The notes under the pieces are model-generated. The model was given only the letters and a program-made list of their open reading frames with translations, made no database searches and was not told the origin of the DNA. DNA of 46,530 bases, from positions 1 through 46,530 of the forward strand of contig JASJQH010006898.1 of NCBI GenBank assembly GCA_040143965.1, in the 5' to 3' direction. This document shows positions 11,026 to 20,348 of this stretch, piece by piece. Source of the stretch: Basidiobolus ranarum. Taxonomy: Eukaryota; Basidiobolomycota; Basidiobolomycetes; Basidiobolales. The stretch's first letter is position 1; the number at the start of each line of letters is the position of its first letter. Both the position numbers and the translations under genes were made by a program.

Positions 11026-13594
11026 ATGGATGGTCTCGTAAACGTCGCAAGTAAACTTTCTCTCTTCAACGAGGAGGAAGACAGCCTTATCAATAAGCTT
11101 ATCGACCTAAGCCAGCCAAAACTAGTTGATGGGAAAAAAGAAAAGTCTTTTATTCGTCAAAAAGAATATGAGTTGCCAACAGGGACTATAATTTCCAGTT
11201 GGAAGTTCACCGAATATCTTTATTCCAGAGATCCTTGTCCTTTCCCAACCTTAGCTCGTGGGTTATTTACTACAACAACCAAAGATGGTCATCACAAGAT
11301 ATTGATTCGTGGTTATGATAAATTTTTTAACGTTGGTGAAGTAAAGCAAACTGAGGTATTGTGCTCTAGAATGTAATATCTATATATGCGGGTGCATATA
11401 TATTGTTCCCGTTTGCGAAATCTCATAAACTAATATTATACTTCAGTGGGAATGGATAAAAGATAACACACTAGGTCCTTATGAAGTTACCATCAAAGAG
11501 AATGGCTGTATTATCTTTGTTTCAAGTTTACCCGAAGGTGGTTTGCTAGTAACAAGTAAACACGCTATGGGTCCTAATGAGAATCGTTCCGTTTCTCACT
11601 CGCAAAAAGGCCAAGAGTGGTTACTGAAACATTTACACAGCAAAGGGAAAACTTCGGAAGAGTTCGAGGAATTTCTTCGAAAACACGACATTACAGCAGT
11701 ATTTGAGGTGAGATATTAGCTGCATATATTCTATACTATTTGAAGGATTTGTTGGTAACCAGTAAATTTATTAGCTCTGTGATGATACATTTGAAGAACA
11801 TGTTCTCGAGTACCCATTGGAAAGCTCAGGAATGTATCTACACGGGATAAATCACAACACAGTCAAACTTGAAACTTGGACATCCTCTCAAGTAAGAGCT
11901 TGTGCCCAAGAGTTCGGATTTTTCGAAGTGAATTCCATAATAAAGGATAACCTAAGCGAGGTTCGTTCGTTTGTGGACGAGGTTAGAGAGACCGGAATGT
12001 TCCAAGGTCGAGCAATTGAGGGGTTTGTTGTAAGATGTAGACGACTTGATACAAATCAAGCATACTTCTTCAAGGTGAAATATGATGAACCTTATTTGAT
12101 GTATCGTGAGTGGCGAGAGGTCACTCTTCGTATCATCCAAGGAAAGCCTTATAGAAACAGATACGAGCTAACCAAGCAATACGGTGCCTGGGTGAAAAAG
12201 AAATTTGAGTTAGAGCCAGAGCTCTTCAAATCATTTACTGTGGGTATCGGAATCATAAAAATTCGAAACCTGTTTCTAGAGTTCAACAAAAATCCAAATT
12301 GGTCGTTGGAAATTGAGAAACCCAAGGGCTCTAAGAAAACTCTGATTTTCTCAGTCGCAATTCCTGGATGCGGTAAACTCGAGCCTAATTCATAACATCT
12401 CTTCATTGTGTATTCTGATGCAATCTTTTTAGGCAAAACAACTTTGTTTCTGGCTTTGTCCAAATTATTTGGGTTTCAGCTCATTCAAAACGACAATATG
12501 GAACAAAAGAAAAAAGCAAAGATTGTATTTGAGAAAGCAGTGGTGTCGAAATTCGAGCATTGCGATATCGTTCTTGCTGATAAGTAATTATACTCAAATC
12601 TCTTATCTTGGTCCTGGCACGTGACTAACTATGTTATATTATCTTTAGGAATAATCATATTCCTGGGAACAGAGAGGGTCTCACCAACATGTTCCTCAAC
12701 AAGTATCCAGATTCAAAGGTCATAGTAATCAATTGGTCAATCTCATCGTATCCTTCAGACAAAGTCTACGATATTGTTTATAGGCGACTCCTTTCCCGTG
12801 GTGAGAACCACCAATCACTGACACCAAAACGAACCAAGGGATTTCCTTCTATAATTCGACGCTTTCTAAACGAGTATGTCAACGTGGATCCTAGCAGGGA
12901 TGCTGACTCTTTAATTTCTAATGTAATCCAGTTGAATCCTTTTGATGACGCTGAAGCTAACCTTCGCGCTACAATCGATGCACTCTGCCCTCTTCTTGAT
13001 AGAGAGAAGCCGGAGGAAGAGAAAATCAAAGCGGCCTTGAGTTACGCTTCGAAGTTTCAGCCAACATTTAGGAAGGATTCTAATACTTTCACTAGTTTTA
13101 AGATTGGTTACTATGCCATACTATTTAATGATATCCCCGACGTGCTTCGAGATTACTTTTCACAGCATCCTGACATTGATGCTTCATTCTTTCATACGTT
13201 AGAGTCTAAAGGTCGCATCAAGATTCCTCATCATATTACATTGGTTCATAGAAGAGATGCGGAAAAATCACCAAAAGATCAAGAGGTTTTTGATTACTAC
13301 AGCAATCTTCTGAAAAACCACACGAAGCCTTCTGTAAAAATATCCGTTAGTCACTTGGTTTGGAACGACAAACTGATGGTCTTGAAAGCTCAAATTTGCC
13401 GCGATGATATACCTACAAACAGTCAACATCTTCATATCACCGTTGGTACTATATCCGATGAAGTTAAACCTTTTCAAGCAGCCTCAGTGTTAAAGTCAGC
13501 GTTCCAATCCAGCAAGGAGTTACCTGAATCTCATATCGTGACCATTGAACCTCCTTTGGAATTCGAAGGCCTGCTAGAGGTGTTCATTCTGTAG
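11026..13594 (+). CDS. TRL1: Fungal tRNA ligase Trl1 (ligase-kinase-CPD)
   Basis: Five exons (11026-11355, 11447-11707, 11775-12372, 12433-12583, 12649-13594) give 761 residues. Trl1 joins tRNA halves after intron removal and, in yeasts, the HAC1 mRNA of the unfolded-protein response. Three modules are visible. The N-terminal adenylyltransferase has the KENG nucleotidyl-lysine motif (Lys127 by my count) and RGYDKFFNVGE. The central polynucleotide kinase has the P-loop PGCGKTT (about 394-400), completed across an exon junction. The C-terminal cyclic phosphodiesterase has both 2H motifs, HHIT (642-644 HxT) and HLHIT (709-711 HxT). The usual family length is about 800. I chose the ATG at 11026 because of its ACCATGG context; an in-frame ATG at 11002 would add eight residues. 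Confidence 0.93.
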
Positions 13595-13884
13595 ACCTTG
13601 TAATAATTCAAGATACCTGGGTAGTATTTGTAAGCATGTCAATTCAATAAAGCTACCCATCGCTAGTTGAATAATATGCCAGATTTCATCCGTTTCAGTC
13701 AACGAATTCACTTAAAAAGACAGACAAAAACACCAATTTCGATTAGAAAAGATTTCCGAAAGATTGTAGAATAAAATTGATGGAAATCATCAAATACTAA
13801 GTTTTAAAATTGAACCATCGTATTAGTCTTCAACAAAATATCATAACTGAGCGACTCCTGAAGCTGCCTTTAAGAGTTCATTCA
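13595..13884. other. Intergenic region
   Basis: 290 bases holding the TRL1 3' UTR (with AATAAA at about 13646) and the promoter of the Iec3/FYR gene. The in-frame extension upstream to 13810 belongs to the same reading frame but lacks similarity to anything I know. Confidence 0.4.
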
Positions 13885-15640
13885 ATGGCATACAAAGAAA
13901 AGTACCATAAGATTAGAAATCGGTTTTATGATGCCGCCGAGGTAGATATCTATTTTTATGAGTTTCTTTACATAGAAAGGATATATATATATAAGGTTTA
14001 ACATCTTTCTTTTAATCCAGGAAAATGAAATGTTACTTGCCTCATACCAAAAAATTGGAAAGAAATTAAAAAAGATCTCCCATGAAAATAGGTGGGTTGA
14101 TGTTTCATTTGTTCTACAGATTAAGTTTTCTCACTAATTATGCCAACGGTAAAGTCATTTACTTGATCTTGTTATGGAGTTGAGACCCGATGTGCAAGAC
14201 GATCTCTCGTAAGTTAGAATTCCTGCATATATATCTTTTAAATATTGGAATGTCTGAGTTTTTATCTCTTAGTTCAACTACGGAAGAGGATTTTTTGAGT
14301 GAAGGTTCTGTAGATTCCAGTGATTCCGATAAACAAGTAGGAAGTGATTTGGAAAGTGATGAGGATGCCATATTTCCTTCTTTAGGTAGGTTAACTTTCT
14401 TTCACGACTTTAAGGATAAAACCTCATAGATACTTATCGTGTCCCGACTAGATCCACGAAATAAAACGCGTTCTTCGAAAACACAACATGAGAGGGAAAA
14501 AAGAAAGGTAACGGAAAGTATCCATCATGCTTTTTGGTAAGTTTATTCACAAGTATTTCTATATAGGCACGAATGAACATAGATTCGGGAGTCAAACGCA
14601 AAAGACGAACAGGAGTATGTGTTGTTGATACTCTTATAATTAATGTTGCACTATATTCATTCGTATATCGTTTGCTCCATTGTATTAGAAACGCGACGAC
14701 AGAACAGATGCCAAGCCCATTGAGGTAGTTATTTGCCATATGATTACAACTTCTACTTATCTCGCTAACTTTATATCAACATGTGTATTTTTATCCAATT
14801 TAGCATCTTCCGAAGGATAATAATGGCAAACTCATATTACCAGTTACAGTAGGCAAAGGCGGAGATGAAGTCACCATCGTTAGTATTGGTAAGAACATTT
14901 AGAACTGAGAATAATTTCTATTCCTCACCTATAATGTCATTAAATGCTATTTTTTTAGGCCGAGTAATATGGGAAAAAGAGGCTTATCATACCCCTCGTT
15001 ACATATGGCCAGTAGGGTTCCATAGCGAAAAGCTTTATACCAGTATGTTGGATGGAAATAAGAAGACCATTTATGTCTCCGAGATTTTAGAAGGAGAAGA
15101 GGCTCCAGTAGTCAGTACCAACTTGAAATATTGTTTCAATGCTTATTCGTAATATTTACAACATTCTAGTTCCAAGTCACAGCTGAGGATCAACCTGGTC
15201 GTAAATTTGTGGCCAATTCAGCTAGTGGAGTGTGGAAACAGGTGCTTGATGAAATCATGGCTAAAGGGTTCGGCGCCAAAACTCATGCCAGTGGACCACA
15301 ATTATACGGCATTAATAATTTAGGAATTACTAAGCATATTCAGGTAATTATATTGTGATACTGTGGCAATTTGTGATCAACCTTTAAATTCCTTCTGCAG
15401 GAACTTGCTGGTGCTGAAAAGTGTTCTAAATACGTAATGCAACGCTGGATTGATTCAGATAAAGAACGACACAAAAGCACCAAAGCCCAAGATAAAGGTG
15501 GTGTTCCTAATATTAGGGTTACAAACTATGCTTCGGAGACTGAATCTGGATCTGAAGGGGACGATAAAGCACAAAACTTTCGACATCGTAGCCAGTCTGT
15601 AACCGGATCAATATCTATGAGTGACCGCGATTCAGAATGA
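13885..15640 (+). CDS. Iec3-like INO80 subunit with FYRN and FYRC domains
   Basis: Ten exons (13885-13941, 14021-14091, 14155-14208, 14273-14385, 14452-14507, 14689-14724, 14804-14888, 14959-about 15110, 15170-15343, 15401-15640) give about 345 residues. The N-terminus (MAYKEKYHKIRNRFYDAAEE, then ENEMLLASYQKIGKKLKKIS and LLDLVMEL) is a coiled coil like the Iec3 subunit of fungal INO80 remodellers. An acidic Ser-rich linker and a basic Lys/Arg stretch follow. Then comes an FYRN domain (HTPRYIWPVGFHSEKLY, YVSEILEG) and an FYRC domain (FQVTAEDQPGRKF, ASGVWKQVLDEI, ...GPQLYGINN). FYR domains occur in chromatin proteins such as MLL, KDM5 and TBRG1. The exon 8 donor is ambiguous by one codon (GTAGTC or GTCAGT). 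Nuclear chromatin role is well supported; INO80 membership is inference. Confidence 0.8.
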
Positions 15641-15927
15641 GCAAAGTCATTTGCCAATACAACAATTTTTCTAGATTTCTTTTCCTTGTCAGTCAGCACA
15701 AAAGGCTTAATAATGTAAATGTAAATTAAACCATGCTAGTTCTTGGATTGTTTTGAACAACGTCTATCACGTAGGTGAAGTTGAGATATTCGCATTTATT
15801 CATGTAATTTAAATGGTCGATGTTTTTGGAGAAACATATATTTTTTTGGTCCGAGTATTGAACCAATTATGGTGTAGCTCTAGTAAACCTGACCTTTCCT
15901 CGATAGTAACCAATTTCAAACCAGATT
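15641..15927. other. 3' region between convergent genes
   Basis: 287 bases between two stop codons, AT-rich, probably both 3' UTRs. No gene seen. Confidence 0.5.
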
Positions 15928-16878
15928 TTAAGACTTGAGGGCAGAGATATGTGAGGACATTGTTTGAATTTGAATACGAGATCTATCGCTGAAGTTGGTT
16001 GTATTGAAAGTGGTGATTGGACTGGCTGAAATAGGTAGTGGTGTAGTAGGAACAAGGATCCCATCCCGGATCTGCCGATGAAGGACTGCTAATTGCTCAG
16101 TACAAAGTTTAGATTCCAAAGCCCCTGTTGATCTCATTAATATATGTCTTATCAAGTAAGTAAATAAAGGAAACTTACATCTCAATTGGAAGATTACTTC
16201 AGGGTTGAGACCAGCGGGAGTTTGAGATAGCATCAGGCTATGAGCTATCAGCGAAAAGATGCTACTAGCCATAGTGTAGCCAGCACCGTTCTTGGAGAGA
16301 GTTTTTCGATAAGATTGACGAGAAATTATAATGGAGTAAAGTGCGTATCCACTCCACCACAGCAGCAAGAAGCTATTAATTGCGAGCTCAACTACTGATA
16401 CCAATTGAAACGCACTGGGTTGAGCACTGTAAGTGCATTCTCTAAACATACCAGTGCTTGGGCTCACCCTTCCAAGGTACATGACCATGCTTGACAACTT
16501 CCCTACGAACAATGTAATGGCCATGAACAACAAAAAAGAGCGTAGCTGATTGGTGGATGTGTAGCATCGTATGAAGAAAATCACGAACAGTAGAGATGTG
16601 TTTACAAAGTATATCAAGGGATTAAAGTAGCTCTTGAAAGTACAGTTTGATGTGGCGATGTAGTCAGATACACGTGATAGATGGCACACAATAGCAAAAA
16701 AACTCTGTGCAAAGCAGAGTATAAATAGGATGTCGTTTGAATGTTTCCTGATCATTCTCAAAGAAACAAACCCATTGCTTAGATGTATCATCAACGTGAA
16801 AGAGTACACGATCATAGCCGAGTTAATCATGACAAACCATTCCTTGGAGAACTTTGCGAAATTTGTGTCGTCGTCCAT
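15928..16878 (-). CDS. Orphan polytopic membrane protein
   Basis: Open frame of 316 residues, or 298 if a likely 54-nt intron (16178-16125, GTAAGT...ACAG, phase 1) is removed. I do not recognise the family. Six clear membrane segments lie at about residues 16-38, 48-70, 84-108, 113-135, 160-188 and 200-222; a seventh could only come from the segment encoded by the optional intron (FPLFTYLIRHILM). The C-terminal tail of about 80 residues is hydrophilic and Ser/Thr-rich. The N-terminus is short, acidic and without a signal peptide (MDDDTNFAKF). The layout resembles orphan G-protein-coupled-receptor-like proteins of fungi, but no family motif supports that. It is divergent from GRX5 by 761 bases. 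Confidence 0.7.
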   Translation of the reverse strand: MDDDTNFAKFSKEWFVMINSAMIVYSFTLMIHLSNGFVSLRMIRKHSNDILFILCFAQSFFAIVCHLSRVSDYIATSNCTFKSYFNPLIYFVNTSLLFVIFFIRCYTSTNQLRSFLLFMAITLFVGKLSSMVMYLGRVSPSTGMFRECTYSAQPSAFQLVSVVELAINSFLLLWWSGYALYSIIISRQSYRKTLSKNGAGYTMASSIFSLIAHSLMLSQTPAGLNPEVIFQLRCKFPLFTYLIRHILMRSTGALESKLCTEQLAVLHRQIRDGILVPTTPLPISASPITTFNTTNFSDRSRIQIQTMSSHISALKS

Positions 16879-17639
16879 CGAAAAGAGTTACGATTGCAGG
16901 GATGTACTGGGGGTTATTCGATCTATCAACTATTATATAGCAAAAAAACTGACATAGACTGCAGAGATTGACAAGCTTGTATTCTATCCCATTTTTCGTA
17001 AATTGATTGCAGTGAATATGTCTTATTACGGTTTGACTCTGAATCACTCAGATGTACATGCAAATGTAATGGGAGTAAAAACAGCGAAACGAATGTTTAT
17101 TGAAAGGGGTTTTCCCGGTAAAATTTGTCTTAGCTAAGCTCAAACAAATCGGCACGTAGCCTATTGTAAAAAGGGCTACCTAGTACTTTTTACCCATCTT
17201 GGCCCAATCACGTTGATAACTCAGTCATCTCCAAACTTCTATTAAAACTTACAATGTAAGTGCTGTAGTGCCCGCGATGGAAGGTGTTAGCCTTGAGCCT
17301 TTAGCGTTGAGTGTTCAGAAATTCAAATCTACTTGATTCAGGAATTTAGGGTTAGGATTAGCGTGAGATTAGTATGGGGTATATTAAATCGTTTCTATAT
17401 AAAATCATAGTGTGACGCTCAATATTCCAGAGTAGATCAAGTTGCAAGATTACCGCAGCCCAGATAAGAAAGATCCCATCTACATAATCTGTACTCCCCA
17501 TGTATTTTACACCTCATGGGGACGATTCTTTCAGAGACTGGAAAAATTCTACCCCAGTTAGGCAATTTGATTAGGCATGATATCTTTCACTCGTTGAAGG
17601 CTTTTCGACTTCAGACATATATCTTTCAGCACAGCTAAA
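16879..17639. other. Intergenic region between divergent genes
   Basis: 761 bases with the promoters of the orphan membrane protein (minus) and GRX5 (plus). Small open frames at 16730-17047 overlap the membrane-protein gene or carry no motif. No RNA gene seen. A single GGGTTAGG-like stretch at about 17349 is too short to be a telomeric tract. Confidence 0.5.
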
Positions 17640-18427
17640 ATGAACGCTCTTAGAACAGCTTCCCGTTTGGTGAGCATTCTTTAATATAATAGCTTTTTTA
17701 TCCTCTACTCAAGGTTAACATATGAACACATCGATTTCAGGCCATTCGCCCTAGCTTATTGGTTTCTAAGCAACTCACACTCGGCCCAAAGCTTGGTATC
17801 TCTGTTAGATTCATTTCCGACGATCTCAAGCAATCTATTGATAAGGTAAAGATTGCAGTGTCTATGTCTTATTGACAACGATTCTAATAACAAATAATAC
17901 TTTAGGCCATCAAAGAAAATGATGTTTGTCTTTTCATGAAGGGTACTCCTGAAGAGCCTATGGTAAATTAAAGAGATATTACAGAGATACAAGATGACTA
18001 TTACTAAAACTTTGTTTTATAGTGCGGATTTAGCAGAGCTGTTGCTGCTATTCTTGACGTTCATGGTACATTGCCTTAGCGAAATTCTTGATATTATTTG
18101 CGATATACTTATCATTATTTCTAATTAGGTGTTAAAAACATCAAATCATTTAACATTCTGGAAGATCCGGAGCTCAGAAATGGCATCAAGGAATATTCGT
18201 AATTATTGTTCCGTTGCAGTTTGTATGGTAGAATTCACAGCTAAAACCTAATTTATTTTAGTAACTGGCCCACTATTCCTCAAGTTTACATCAAAGGAGA
18301 CTTTGTAGGTGGATGCGATATTATGTTGAATATGCATCAATCTGGGGAGTTGGAGCAACTTCTTATTAAAGAGAATATCATTTCTCCTGAAGCAGAGGAG
18401 GAAAGCAAGGAGAAGCCTTCTGCATAG
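17640..18427 (+). CDS. GRX5: Mitochondrial monothiol glutaredoxin Grx5
   Basis: Six exons (17640-17669, 17741-17845, 17906-17962, 18023-18065, 18129-18198, 18262-18427) give 156 residues. Grx5 hands [2Fe-2S] clusters from the Isu scaffold to target proteins in the mitochondrial matrix. What is seen: an N-terminal presequence-like stretch rich in Arg, Ser and Leu ([10 protein letters not shown]); the helix [32 protein letters not shown] with the CGFS active site at residues 65-68; then [20 protein letters not shown] with the cis-proline (about 108) and the GG-CD glutathione-binding signature. The length matches the family. The CGFS motif begins exactly at an exon start. A short acidic C-terminal tail ([12 protein letters not shown]) follows the fold. 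Confidence 0.95.
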
Positions 18428-18631
18428 AGTTCAACATCTTGTTTACTTTGAGTTTCGCCAGAGCATATACACTAGTCATCTGTTTCCCTATTTTTTTTTG
18501 CAGATTGTTCATTGACGTAGCATTTTTCCAATAAAATTATCATTGCATTACATACAGGATTGTATTTCAATTTGGAACTGTATACTATTATTATTATTAT
18601 TAAAGGGTTATTAAACGGTACTGCTGATCAC
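18428..18631. other. 3' region between convergent genes
   Basis: Short AT-rich spacer with AATAAAA at about 18531 and a TTA trinucleotide run near 18587-18601. Probably the GRX5 3' UTR and poly(A) region. Confidence 0.5.
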
Positions 18632-20116
18632 TCATTCATACACAACAAGGAACAAAAGGCTGTGATTGATAAGTACTGTTAGAGCTAAAGCATTGCACGA
18701 AGCACACAATGATAGGTCCACTTACTTTGACGGCAAATGGGACAACAGTTTGATCTAGATTGTAATTCCTCGGCACACCCCTTACACAGACAGGAGTGTC
18801 GACAAGGAAGTATTGTTGTAGTTACTGTTTCAGTCAAGCAGATAATGCACTCTTCGGTCGCGTTTTTGGCAAAAGGTGGTTCATCACAAGAAATCCCATC
18901 ATCCACCTGAGAACGACCGTAAATCTTCTGCACAAGAAAAGTGGTGTCATTGATCTAATGGGGTAAAGTCACTACAGGGTTGCTATTTTGAAAGAAAATT
19001 TTGAAAATTTACATGGAATTTTTGTTTCAGTGGCTGAATATTGTATTCACGTTCATCATTGATAGTGAAATTGCAGAAGGTTAGCAGAGCCGTATGCGGT
19101 GTATCTTATTTCACGCAGTTAATACCATCTTGAAGAAACCACCTACAAACAGACACTTTACCTCCAGTAGGGACTGTCTCCATTAATATCACGAGTGGAT
19201 ACCAGACATCCACAAGGTCGTGGCAGACTTGATCGATTTGCGAGATACTATCTATAGAGGATTGGTATTCGTTTGATACATCTTGACTCGATCGGAAATC
19301 GTTGATTTTTGGCTGCATTACTAAATCTTTGAAGCAATATTTACTCACCTGTAGCAATTGATCTTCCGGAAGAATAAATTGTTGTGCAATTCCCGAAGAA
19401 CAAGAGTATGACTTCGGACAGTCTGAATATTTCTGATGAAGACTGTAACAGAGTTAAATACGTGGAAATTGTTTCGAAGATGTTGATGGTTGGCATACCG
19501 AATATTGGCTTTGGTATGCTGATCCTCTTTAGCCATCCAGAATAACCGGATATTACATTCTTCTTCAGCATCGAAGGTAAACCTCAATTGATATGTGTTC
19601 GCCTCAGAGGTTTTCAATAGCTTTAGAGATGTCATTCTGAGATTAATGCTTGGATAAAACACATTAGAAGAGGCTAGGAAAGACTTTCATGGACAGAGTT
19701 AGAGTGTAATTGAGTATAAAGCATGTGTTGCGGTATTTACTTCGCTTGTAGAAAGAGCACCTTTGGAACTCACAGAGTTCATGACAGGTATTTCGTTCCA
19801 TGAGTTTTGATTCGATTGATCAGAGTTGCTAGACGTTTGAACTTCCAAGTAAGGCCCAAAATAAAGAAATTCAGTAAAATGACTGGGATCACTCTCATCT
19901 ATATAGAGTATAGCTAGTCTGGACAAGCTATATATTTCCGATAAAGCAAGCCGCAAAGAAGAGCCAAGTCGAGTGAAGAAGTCCATGAGCTGTATAATAG
20001 ATTGCAAGTTACTTCAGTTTCTCTCGAAATGAGGTTTTAGAATAATTAAGATATAAGGAAGAAAATCACCCACATACCTTTATATGCCTTTTATTAATAC
20101 TCTGAATTTCGGGCAT
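18632..20116 (-). CDS. MGRN1/LUL-type RING E3 ubiquitin ligase
   Basis: Seven exons (20116-20078, 19989-19741, 19683-19499, 19442-19162, 19104-19013, 18927-18726, 18684-18632) give 366 residues. The family (mammalian MGRN1/RNF157, plant LOG2/LUL) ubiquitinates membrane cargo and trafficking proteins. Visible: the N-terminal family domain with SINLRMTSLKL, LRFTFDAEEECNIRLFW, QQFILPEDQLL, VWYPLVILMETVP, and FCNFTINDEREYNIQPLKQK; then a C-terminal C3HC4 RING (CIICLTETVTTTILPCRHSC, LCKGCAEEL, CCPICRQ). The start at 20116 adds a small first exon whose junction is in phase; the ATG at 19986 is the alternative. A 36-nt stopless intron-like segment (about 19348-19313) may or may not be removed. If the last 41-nt intron is retained, the protein ends at 18685 instead. 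Confidence 0.83.
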
Positions 20117-20348
20117 ATTCCAAAGTCTCGGGATAAACAAAAATTTCGAAACTTAGTTTTATTTATTGACATGTTCATCGAGGGAATCTATCATTAGTTA
20201 AACTTGAGGGGAGGATGGAATTTAATTAACAATTATTAAATCCATCCAATTTATATGATGAACAATGCTGTGACTGAGTTTCACTGCACAATTTAGCACA
20301 AAGACATACTCAACTTGTTAAACGTGGCCTAGACTTGCACATCTGACA
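20117..20348. promoter_or_regulatory. Shared divergent promoter (RING ligase / EXO70)
   Basis: 232 bases lie between the two divergent start codons, so both promoters must share this AT-rich stretch. No specific factor site is evident. Confidence 0.45.
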
